Assembly (NCBI GenBank): GCA_020002185.1
Contig: CM034544.1
Coordinates: forward strand, 32,246,392-32,310,391
Source: Paraescarpia echinospica
Lineage: Eukaryota > Annelida > Polychaeta > Sabellida > Siboglinidae
Length of the DNA: 64,000 nucleotides
Direction of reading: 5' to 3'
This document shows, piece by piece, positions 25,101 to 37,100 of the stretch (positions are counted from its first letter, which is position 1; every line of letters starts with the position of its first letter). Made by a program: the position numbers and the translations under genes. Under the pieces are notes generated by a model that was not told the DNA's origin, did no database searches, and saw only the letters and a list, made by a program, of their open reading frames with translations.

Positions 25101-28100
25101 CAGAAAAGCATATGCACACGAAACAGCTGTATTTCCCAGGGGTGCTCGGATCATGTACAGCTGGCTAAAAATCCTCGGAGCCATTGCAAAGTTCCCATCC
25201 ATGAACCACATCGTGGCACAGCCTAATTTCCGTAGTCCAACTTCTGTTCCATACACAACCACACGAGTATGCGAAGCAGGGCCGGAGTCATGTATGAGGA
25301 AGTGCTGTGGGTTTTCACCACCAGAAGTTACCCATTCTCCACCAATGACAAGATCACGACATGTTGATGGATCTCTTGGCAGTGCGCCACGTTTCTGCCT
25401 TCTTATGTCGCGCTTGCAAGTCTCCAGCTTACCGATCCGAGCTCGGACATCTACTGGAGCATCTTGCAGGACTTCCGCCAACAGCTGGCCTTGTGGCATG
25501 TGTCCTCATAATTGCCCGCGCCTTGGCCACCCCAATCGCTTCGTTATCCCGAATTGGTCGACGTATGACCTATGATTGTTGAACTGAAAAGCAAGGGAAC
25601 TATGTGTAAGCACAATGTGTCAAACGAAATGCACAAATACATGCGTCCAGTAATGATAGCGCCACTAGTAATGATAGCGCTGCTAGTAATGGTAGCACCA
25701 CTAGTAATGATAGCGCTACTAGTGATGATAGCGCTGCTAGTGATGATAGTGCCAATAGTAATTATAGCTCCACTAGTAGTGATAGTGCCGCTAGTAATGA
25801 TAGCACCACTAGTAATGATAGCGCTACTAGTGATGATAACGTTGCTAGTAATGATAGCACCGCTAGTAATGATAGCTCCACTAGTAATGATAGCGCCACT
25901 AGTAATGATAGCACCACTAGTAGTGATTACGCCACTAGTAGTGATAGGCGCCACTAGTAATGATAGCGCCGCTAGTAATGATAGCGCCCCTGTACGGAAT
26001 TTCTGTGAAGCTCGACACAATATTGATTTTACATTTACTTTTCTGAAATGATTAGCTTTTAACCAATTGCTAACCTTTGGTAGTTCTTTGCCTACCTAAC
26101 TACGCAAAAGTCGCGGAACCTTTGATAGAATTGACACGAACTCATGTACAATTTACATGGAATGATGAACGATAATTAATCGGTTTAATTGGTGTGATGG
26201 TTGCGCTAATGAGTATCCTATTAGTTCAACCTGTCATTCACAGGGCGGATTACTGTGAGATTAGCATGCTGATAGTATACTGATGCTTAGTGACAATGAT
26301 TGCTGAATAATATGTGTCGCATAGTGGTGTATGATATAATGATTTTTGCGTTTTGTTGTGTACTGACGCGTACCGCCCAACTGAAGGAAGGCAGGAAGGA
26401 AGACGGAGGGGATGACAACCTTACAACCTGAGTAATTAATAATTAGTGCACATATTGTGGATTATGTTTTTTGGGCAGTGGTTATGAAAAATAAGGGGTA
26501 TATGGTTACTATTTTATTTGTGTGCAGCAGCAACGACGTGTATAACAATATTGAAGATAAACCGTGAAAATGCATACTTACTGTAATATCAGTAGTCACT
26601 GCCCCTTTGCATCCACATCCTCTTTGCTTGCAACACTGCCATCTGATCCAGCCTTTCCATTGGACTTTTGTAACGTACATGTAGCCACTAAGACATGGCA
26701 TATTACCACCTCTACTAGTTTTGATTATCTCCATGACACTGAGCTAGTAACGATCTCGAATGTAGCTATGATACAACATCGACTGTGGCTCAAGATTTAT
26801 ACGTTAACATTTTTACAACCAAATGAAGCCAGCGAGACAGCTGAATAGCCAGACAGCCAGCCAGCCAGCCAGCCGGTCTAGGGAAGCCATTATATTCTTG
26901 TTAATCACATTTCCAGACTTTAGCGATATCTGAGAAACAATTAAACGGGAAAAGTAGCAAAAATATATAATTAATTACAGAAGTTCACTCTAGAAAGCAA
27001 ATGTGAAATGTATTTGAGTTTGAGATGTGTGTAGGGCGGATTAATTACCATAGTTTGGTTGCATGGAACACCCCCTCGATTGTCGAGTTTATGAGCTTGA
27101 TAATGTAAAGGTTTGCATATGTGACACGTATGACTATTTTGTGACACAAGTTCATGACTTGAATCACCACATGACTAACAAAAAAGCAGTAGTTTGGTTT
27201 CACAATTTTATTATTACAGTGTAGTAGCATTCGATTCGACTATTTCGCTGGCAACTGTTACATACTCAAGTTAGAATCACAGTAAAGTTCATGTTACCTT
27301 TGTATTAAATACATATTGGGTTGGAGCAATCTTGATTCGCATACACTTAGACACTTCCTGGCTTAGAGTCACAGAGTGAACAACACTACTGACAATGCCA
27401 CTAAGAAACTCATTAACTTAGCAGATCTAACAACTCACACTTAATCCAGTTGAGAGTGTCCAACAATTCTAGAAGTGCAAGCAAGAGGTGTCATCTGGGC
27501 ATTCATCTTCTGAACTGTTATGTGTCTGATTGGCTGTGCATGTTGCTGGGTCACCTATTGTTATCCGGGGCCTGCCTGTCTCTTGCATCTGTCAGTGAAC
27601 AATTAATACTTGAGAAAGAAGTTCCACCAAGACAAGGGAAGCCAATTTGACAACACACGACAAACATTATAAAAGACGAACCGGTGTTGCGCATTAGCTT
27701 TTACAAATCCACAGAGCGTTTCTCTGAAGGTACAAATAACCATCTCCTTTTTGGAGAGCCACTCCGCGGTATCCGGCTAGCGTACCCATCCGGCTAACAC
27801 AGTCAAGGTAACGTTACAACAATACTCGCTGTTCAGGCAAGAGCCATCTGAATGGTGCATGCTAGGTAACCTATTGTTGTTGGTGAACATTGGGAAATAC
27901 TTAAGAATGAAGTTCGTCCAAAGCAAGGGAAGCCAACTTGAAAATACTCAACAAACACACAATATAACAGACGAGTCGGCGTATCGCATTACCTTTTACA
28001 AATACATACAGCATCGCTCTGACGGTAAAAGCCATCCCATTAAACACAAACTCAGGCCAAAACGTACTTAACATATCGTACAAACATTAAGTTTACAAAC

Positions 28101-31100
28101 AATTACGTCGCGTTTGTAGTAGCACGACGCCAAATACTGAAATTAAATTTGATTTTTTGTTAACGGTGAGCAACTGTCCGGTGAGCAACTGTCCGTGATT
28201 CGTTTGTTGCATCGTGTTTGCTGCATCTGCACTAGCACCACTGTCATCTTGTTCTGGTGATGTTGTTGGGGTGTTTAGCTGAAGTAAACATAGTTGTTGC
28301 TGGTGAGCCTTTTTCTTTGCTCGAGAATGCTCAGCTGACCCTCGCCACCTTTGTCTCTGCTGTCTCACATCCCTGTTGCTTACTTCATTTTGTTTCTGTC
28401 TATGATGCCAATGGTGTCTATCCTTTTCTTTAAAATCTTCATATATCTCAGTATTTGACTTAATCCTATCCATATACACCTTCTGGTGTTGCACCCCATA
28501 TTTCTTTTTACCAGTTCTTTTCCTCTGGTGTGATCCATTGTTTTATCTCTACAATACATGCAAAACTTTAAATCAATATGTGGTCCTTGCAGATCAATAT
28601 ATTTTGCTGGTGATAATGCTTTATTGATTGGCATTATTTAGGCTTGCGGAGATGAGAAAGCAACCCATACTCAACTGGTGTCATGGAGTGCCCCTCCAAG
28701 ACATCCACTTCCAATTAAATGGCCATGAAATGAAGGACATTGGATTGGGCACGCAATAGATGTTATGATGTTTCTGCATGTAAGAACATATTTAAATGTA
28801 CATATGCCCCAATCACTAACAACAAATTAAATAATTGTACTATTTAATAATTCCATGACACAACAGTCACTCCATGACATGTCCATTTGTCATGGAGTGA
28901 CTGTCATGGAGTGACACATTCAAGTATTCCACTTCAAAACATGCAGCTAAATGTGTCTGTTATCAGCCATATCACAGAATAGCAGTGATTTAATTACTCT
29001 TTTTATGATTGGTAGTGTCAGGCAGATAGGTTTACTGGGAAGTGGGGAGTGGATGTCACTGAGGTGACAACGAATTAACACATGCATTGGTATTGTAGCA
29101 CATTATATTGGATAGTTCAAACATTTTATGTTATTTATAGTTGTAACAAGTAAAAGACAAATATATTTGTTTCAACAGTTGTTTTGTTATTAAAGTAAAT
29201 ACATTGATTACTGGAACAGGGCACATTTGAATAAATTCTGCATCTTGAAATTATCTAAATAAACATTGACTAAGTTGAGAACTTGTACTGGGACATAGTA
29301 ACTTTGCATCATGGAGTGACATTTGACATTTCAGTCTACATCTGTTGGTATACCAGAAGTTATAAATATTTTAGTATGATATATTCATAACCTTTAAGGA
29401 GGACTATGTCCAAAACATTACTTGTAAATAAAAAATTTCAATGAACAGGACCTCTTGCAATGTGTGTATTAGTCCAAAGGACTTAAGGGCCACTTGATCC
29501 ATTTTTTCAAAAACTGTTCAGCAACGTTTTCTCTAATTTTGTATATACATTTCATGTGGTAGTGTCACTGTACACAAGAAATCTGTATTTAATTGAATCA
29601 TTCTAAGGGTACCTAATGACCCCCAAAAAGGACCTGGGAGGGAGCAAAAATAGATTAGGAAACACAAGAACGCGACACAAAAGAAGCCACATGGATCAGA
29701 AAGACCAAAGCACCAATCAATTAAAATGGGGGGAATTACGAACTATGATATCTCACATGTACAATATTGTCATATACGTCACATGTACGATGATGTCATA
29801 TATGTCACATGTACGATGATGTCATATACGTCACGTGTACGATGGTGTCATACACGTCACATGTACGATTATGTCATATACGTCACGTGTACGTTGATGT
29901 CATACGTCACATGTATGATGATGTCATATACGTCATGTGTACGATGATGTCATACACGTCACATGTATGATGATGTCATACACGTCACATGTACGATGAT
30001 GTCATATATGTCACATGTACGATGATGTCATATACGTCACGTGTACGATGATGTCATGTACGTCACATGTACGATGATGTCATGTACGTCACATGTACGA
30101 TGATGTCATACGTCACATGTACGATGATGTCATACACGTCACGTGTACGATGATGTCATATACGTCATGTGTACGATGATGTCATATACGTCACATGTAT
30201 GATGATGCCATACACGTCACGTGTACGATGATGTCATATACGTCACATGTACGATGATGTCATATAAGTCACATGTATGATGATGTCATACACGTCACAT
30301 GTACGATGATGTCATACACGTCACGTGTACGATGATGTCATACACGTCACGTGTACGATGATGTCATACACGTCACGTGTACGATGATGTCATACACGTC
30401 ACGTGTACGATGATGTCATATACGTCATGTTTATGATGATGTCATATATGTCACATGTACAATGATGTCATATACGTCACATGTACGATGATGTCATACA
30501 CGTCACATGTACGATGATGTCATACACGTCACATGTATGATGATGTCATACGTCACGTGTACTGAAGAAGTTGGTGTGCTACACTGGTGAAGGAAGTGCG
30601 ACCTGGTGGCTCTCACTGCTCCTACATTTTGTCGTTTTAAAAAACATTTGTGATTTTGTCACAATATTCCTGAAACAAGAACCCCCCAAACTTCACACAG
30701 TGAAACAATGGACTACTGAGAGTATTGAGACTCTCAGAGGCTGCTTTGAAGCAACAGATTGGAATGTATTCTTTGAAAACTTCGAATCTGACCAGGACGC
30801 ACTGACTGATACAATCACATCTTACATAGCTTTCTGTGAGGACTCTACCATCCCTGTAAAGGTAGTTTGCAAATACTCCAGTAATAAACTGTGGATCGGC
30901 AATGACTTGAAGCAATGTCTGAATGAGAAAAAGATTGCATTATTGCAGGGGAATAAACAGAAAGTTAGGGAACTAGAAAAACTATCGAAGCAAGGCCACA
31001 ACTGCTAAACTTAAGTACAAAAATAAGGTTGAGGAACAATTCAAAACTACGAATGCTAAAGACGCTTGGAAAGGTCTTAATGTTAACACAAAAACAGGAA

Positions 31101-34100
31101 GTAAAATGTCCAGATCCGGTCAAGTTTGCAAATCAATTGAACACATTTTATACTCATTTTGATCAAGATTTAAGAAATTAATGTGATTATATGTGCCAGT
31201 CCTTGTGTGTGAAGATGGTCTTGTTTCTGTACTGTCACAAGTTAATCCTCGGAAAGCCCCAGGATCAAATGGTCTCAAAGGAAAGGTTTAAAAAGAATGT
31301 GTCGCTCAGCTAGGAAGTGTTTTTACACGCCTGTTCCAACTTTTGTTGGACACTCAATTTGTTCCTATGGTGGTCATCACTAATTAGACCTGTACCTAAA
31401 CCAAACAAAGCCACTCTCATGACAGATTTTAGACCTATTGCACTCTGTGTTGTGTAAATGCATGGAAAGAATAGTACATTGTCAGCTCACAGCAGCAGTG
31501 GCTGGTCGCATCAATCCCTTTCAATTTGTATATAGGGTGGGAAGGGGGTACAGGATGCCACTTTAACAATGCTTGACACAGTCTCTAAACATCTAGACTG
31601 TACTGGGACATTTGTCAGGATCCTTTTCATGGATTTCTCCTCAGCTTTCAATACCATACAACCTCATTTACTACTACAGCATGTACTTGACTTAGAGGTG
31701 AATCCTACTCTGGTTCTTTGGATCAGAGTGTTTCTGTGAGACTGACCACAGCGTGTCTGTGTGAAAGTTGATCCACTGTCAGTTCAGACAGGGGGAGACT
31801 CACTCTCTGAATATGAATCTTGCCTGGTGGTTCAGTTATGTCTAAGGAACTTGTCATAAACACAGGTGTTCCCCAGGGGTGTGTTTTGTTCCCTCTTGTT
31901 TTCTCAATGTACACAAATGAGATAATATATAATGATAATGTTCTTAAGCTTATAAAGTATGCTGGTGACATGGCACTTCCTGCATGTCTTAAAGATGAGT
32001 TTTCACTCTCACAGTTACTATCAGTATATTGAACTGCTTGTATCATGGTTTGATAACAGTTTTCTTGAGCTCAATGCCCATAAAACACAGGAGATGTGCT
32101 TAGGATATGGTTGATTTATGGTAGCAACGCATCCTATGTGAGTCTGTCTCAAGCACTGGAGACCAAAGGGCAAATGGTGGCAAGAGAGTCCACTTTTAAG
32201 TATCTTGTTGTCGATGACAATCTTACTTTCTCAGACAATGTAGACTATGTATACAAAAAGGCACATCAATATATGTTTTTGCTCCGGAAACTAAGGAGCT
32301 TTAATGTCAGGGCAGAGGTTCTGCAGATGGTGTACAGGTCATTGATTGAAAGTGTGCTCTCTTTTAACATAGTGTCATGGTATGGACACTTAACTGCCAA
32401 GAACAAAGTAAAGCTGGCTCAGGTGGTCAACCGTGTGGGCAAAATTGTTGGCATGAATCGACTGCAACTATGTGATATTTATCTGCAGATTTTAAGAAGG
32501 AAAGCTGTCCAGATTCACCATGATACCACTCACTCACTCAGTTCTTTCTTTTGAAACTCTGCTGTCTGGGCGACGGCTCAGAATGCCCATTGCACACAAA
32601 AACTGTTACAAGAAATCTTTTGTTCCTTCAACCATAAACCTACTGAATTCTAAGCCTGAAACTGAGGTTGTGTACCATGTCAATGTCTGATGTGCAATTG
32701 TGTGTATGTGCATATATGCACGGGGAGATTGAAACTGAATGTACTGTACTTCCAAACATATATCATGTGTATACAATGTTTATATGTGTCCTAACACAGT
32801 GTGAGCCCAAAAGAAAATTTCCATACTATGTAAACCATTCTATGGACAATAAAGTTCTGATTTACTTTTTGTCCCTAGGGTCAATACTAATGTTGGAACG
32901 AGAGCTTTTTCTGTTGTTGCGCCAACTCTTTGGAATATGCTCCCTCTAAGTGTTAGACCAGTTGAAAATATTACACAATTTCGCCATACTGCAGATCGAT
33001 TTTGAGATTGACCAATCCTTTTGTTTTGATGCACCTCTGAGCTTGGTTTGCAAGGATTTAGGGGCAATAGACATTATCTTATTATTATCATTTAAAAACT
33101 TGTCTTTACAACCTTGCATATTCACTTTAGCTTCCTGGCATATTGATCCATCTGTTGACGACTTTAATATGGCTCAATTCTGATATTGACCAACCCTTTT
33201 GTATTGATGCGCCACTGAGCTTGGTTTCCGAGGATTTCGGTTCAAAAGAAGTAACATTATTGTTATTAAACAGATCTCTGGTTCATCCAATGTTCAACTG
33301 GTAACTCTGTTAACAAGTACATTAGCATAGTTTTGTTAATCATCTTAGAACACCGATGTTGGATATTAGACTAATTACTTTCATTTGGGGTAGAGGAAGT
33401 ATCACCTGGCATCGGACATTGATATTTTATGCTTTGAACTTTCGCGCCTCCTGTTCACGTGCACGGAGAAAATGATCTCACCATATTGTTCTTTGTTTTA
33501 CACCATCACATGGTTATAGTTGCAGCAACGAAGTGATCGCGGTCCATAGAGGTTGGATAAAAATGCTAACAAAGCTTTCTCACCTGAAATGGGGTCGTTG
33601 GTGGTATGTCTCACCACCAAAAAAACTCCACCCGAATCCACCCATGGCAAAACCTCTTTGTCGGCTCAAATCCAAGGTGACCAACATTTTACTAGGGTCT
33701 AATATTCAAATGGACCTAATTTTGGAACTAAGCAACATAAAAACACGTTTGAGGTATCATTTCCAACTAACTTTAAGATGTCCATTCGTTTGGTGACACT
33801 TAGGAGGTCATTAGAGGTCAAAGTCATGCGATAAGGTCAAGGCAACATTTAATAAAATAATTTGGAAACAGGCTGGATTCGGACCAAAGTGGCAGGCTTT
33901 GCAACGAAATGAAGTCATAAACACACATTTAGGTGTCATTGCAACCAAGATTACTATGCCTAATCTTTTAAAACACATTTTATAAGTGATTACAGTTCAC
34001 AGTCACGTTTCAATGTCAATATATGCATATTGTCCATTTACAATCCTGTATGATCCTGATCAACATCCCGGTCATCATCATCCTGGCTCTCCACTTGTGT

Positions 34101-37100
34101 CACATTCATGCATGTGATGCCCTTGCAGCTTTGTTAACATTTTTGTCCAACCTAAATCGTTTGTTGCTGAGACTATTAGTCTCTATTGCCCAGGTGCCGT
34201 GAGGTGGGTCAGGTGGCAGTTGCACCCCTTACAACTGCTTGGGGAATAACATGATTTTGAAATGTGCGCCGGTAGGTGAGTTTACCCTGCAACTGGGTAA
34301 AGATCATAATTACCTGTCAGGCTAACTTTTAAGTAAAACATTAATGTTTTTGAAGGTTACCTTACTTTACCGATCCTCTTCGGAACTTGTGGCCCATAAG
34401 CCTGCTGTGTGACTCCGCCATCTCGCCCTGTCAACAGCTATGTGTCTGGCTTTGCACCAAGTTGCCCAGTCCAGTTGTTTTCGTTCTTTTTCCACTGGTT
34501 CTCCACGTTGTTTTTGACCGACCAACTTTTCTTGTTCCTTCCGGCACCCATGTCAGTGCTGTCAGGCTATGGTTGTGGTCCTTCTTTCTCAGCATATGCC
34601 CGATCCAATTTGACCTTCTTCTCTGTACTTCTGTGCTGATCTTCTCTTGTGCTGTTATGTTCTCAATGTCTTTGTTCGAAATTATTACTGACCATCTAAT
34701 TTTTTAATCTTCTGAGACAGTTGAATTGGAAAATGTCAAGTTTTTTGTTGTCGCTTTTGTTTACTTCCCATGTTTCACATCCATACAGGAACACTCTTTT
34801 GGCCAGAGTATTGTATAATCTGAGTTTAGTTTATAATGTGTACACATTTGAGCTCTATAACTGCTTGAGTTTCATGAATGATGTCCTTGTGTTTCATATT
34901 CTGTTGATAATATCGTCACCCCCTCCTCCTTGCTTGCTGACATTTGCGCCCATATATATTTCTCTACTTCATTCAGTTGTTGGTCATCAATCTGTATTCT
35001 GCCGTTGCATTTGCTGTTTATCCTCAGTACTTCAGTTTTCTTTTTATTTATTTTTAGGCCGGTTTTTGATGCAAATGTATTCATCTTTGTTGCCTATGCT
35101 TGCATGTGTCTGTAACTTGATGACATAAGCGCAATGTCATCTGCGAAGTCCAAGTCTTAAAGTTTTGACATGAATCTGTATCTTATTCCTGTGTTGTTTT
35201 CTTCAGTTGTTCTCCTCATTATCCAGTCGATTACCATCAAGAAAAGAAATCCGGACATTACGTCTCCTTGCTTAATTAAAGTTTTTATCTTGAACCACTC
35301 AGATTGTTCACCTTCATCTAACACTGCACATTCACTGTCCTCGTACAAAATCTGGACCATTCTGATTATCTTGTGTGGGATTCCGTAGCTCGCCATGATT
35401 TCCCAAAGGCTCTCTTGGTGCACGGAGTCAAATGCCTTTTCGAAGTCTACAAAAATTACATGTAGCGTTGCTTGCTATTCCACTACCTGTTCTATTATGT
35501 TTTGAAGGATGAATATCTGCTCAACTGTGCTTCGTCCTCTTCTGAAACCTACTTGTTCATATCTCAACTTGATGTCAACTCCATCTCTTATTCTGTCTAT
35601 TATCACTCTTCTCAACACTTTACTGGGGACAGTAATTCCTCTCCAATTTCTGCACTCTGTAAGATTACCTTTCTTTGGTATTTTAACAATCAGTCCCTGT
35701 TTCCCCATTTTTTATTGTTCCCAAATTGTTTTGAATAAGCTTAGAAGCCAATTCTCTGTTGTCGCCATGTCTGCTTTCAACAGTTCTGCTGTAATGTCAT
35801 GTTTACCTCTGGCTTTCCCATTCTTTAGCTTCCTCAGTGCTGCTTTAATCTCTGTTTTTGTTATAGAGTCTGTGCTGATTTCATCTATGATCGGATCTAA
35901 TTCAATATCTATCACGGGGTCATCGGGCATAGATCTATTACGGACTTCTTCAAAATGCTCCTTCCATCTTGCCCACCTGGCTGGTTCTTCAGATATTAGG
36001 TTTCCAGATTTGTCTTTTATTGCATTTGCTGTCTTGTGTATGTCGTTACTAAGTGTCTTTGTGATGTTGTAGAGTTCTTTCATCCTTTCATTCCCGGCTG
36101 CTTCTGCGGCCAGGTGGTCTACCTACTATCTTATCTCATGCTATTCTTTACGTCCATCAAGTCTTTGGTCCGTTGTCAGGTTGACTGGAACAGAGGTTCT
36201 ATTGCTTCATTTTTTCAACAAAATTGGATTCATGTGGAACTGTACAATAAATGCTTGTCCATCTATTATGACTGGTGTTTATTTTATATCGGAATACCAC
36301 ACAATAACTCATTCTGAATGTATTAAAAATGCTGGAATGTTGCACAACATTTGCACCTCTGATGTCACAATACCACGTGATCGCCTAGCTCATTAACTAT
36401 CAAGTTTCCATGGGAATTGTGATACAGATGGGTTTCAAATCTGATTTAAACTATCAATGCATTTTTCTGTATTTTTTTCATGTTGCCAAATGTCACATAC
36501 AATGCTATGTTTTGTGTACACACGAAAAATGGAATTTAGCTGCTGCCATGTTTTTAGTTCCTTTAATGAAGACAACATGTCACCCGTTTAGTCACCAGGT
36601 GGCGCTTAGCTCACAGTGGAACCTTTTCTCTGTCAATGAGTTAATTATTTTCTAGTCATTAGACACTTAGTATAATCCTCAATGAGTGACACTGAGTGAC
36701 ACTCTCAATTGATGACACTGAGACTCTATCAGTGACACTTTCTGTTAGTGAGTTTCTAAATTGATGACATTATCTATGACACTCTCAACCAGTGACAATT
36801 TCAACTGGTGACATTCTCAATCAGTAACATGCTCTGTCTGTCACACAGAGAAGTCAAGTTGGTTTCACCATGGCATGAAGGGTAAAGCACTTTGAATGAT
36901 CCTCAAGGCATTTTTCTGATTACCCGACCTAATTTCTTTTCCATTCTGTATACGTCCAACCACAAGAAGAAACATAAATCTCAGCCACCATCCACAATGT
37001 TACTGTCAAAATACCAGAAACACATGTTGCCCATATTGGTGTGGAGAAATTGCAGATGACATATTCATAAAAAATTACCAAGAAAACACTCAAATGCCTA

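Larger units (their letters stand above)
23713..28194 (-). mobile_element. MULE (Mutator-like) DNA transposon with FLYWCH domain
   Basis: Bounded by inverted arrays of a 15-bp motif (left about 11 copies, right 2). Inside, on the minus strand, are a FLYWCH zinc-finger exon (26582-26734), an intron and a MULE transposase exon (24332-25583). FLYWCH plus MULE transposase is typical of Phantom-type animal Mutator elements. Subterminal sequence includes an imperfect direct duplication (27535-27740 and 27868-28035). No 9-bp target duplication was found: the outer flanks instead share GTGATTCGTT (23675 and 28195). The insertion splits the RDD-SR-family gene. Confidence 0.7.

Noticed and set aside
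25572..26051. 159-codon plus frame of hydrophobic PLVMIA repeats, looking like a membrane protein
   Set aside because: 18-bp minisatellite within the MULE intron; the opposite strand is equally open.
29616..29947. Plus frames of YVTCTMMSY-type repeats
   Set aside because: Reading of the 26-bp minisatellite.
34387..35738. Hydrophobic plus-strand frames that look like multi-pass membrane proteins
   Set aside because: They are the antisense of a LINE whose reverse-transcriptase motifs are clear on the minus strand.
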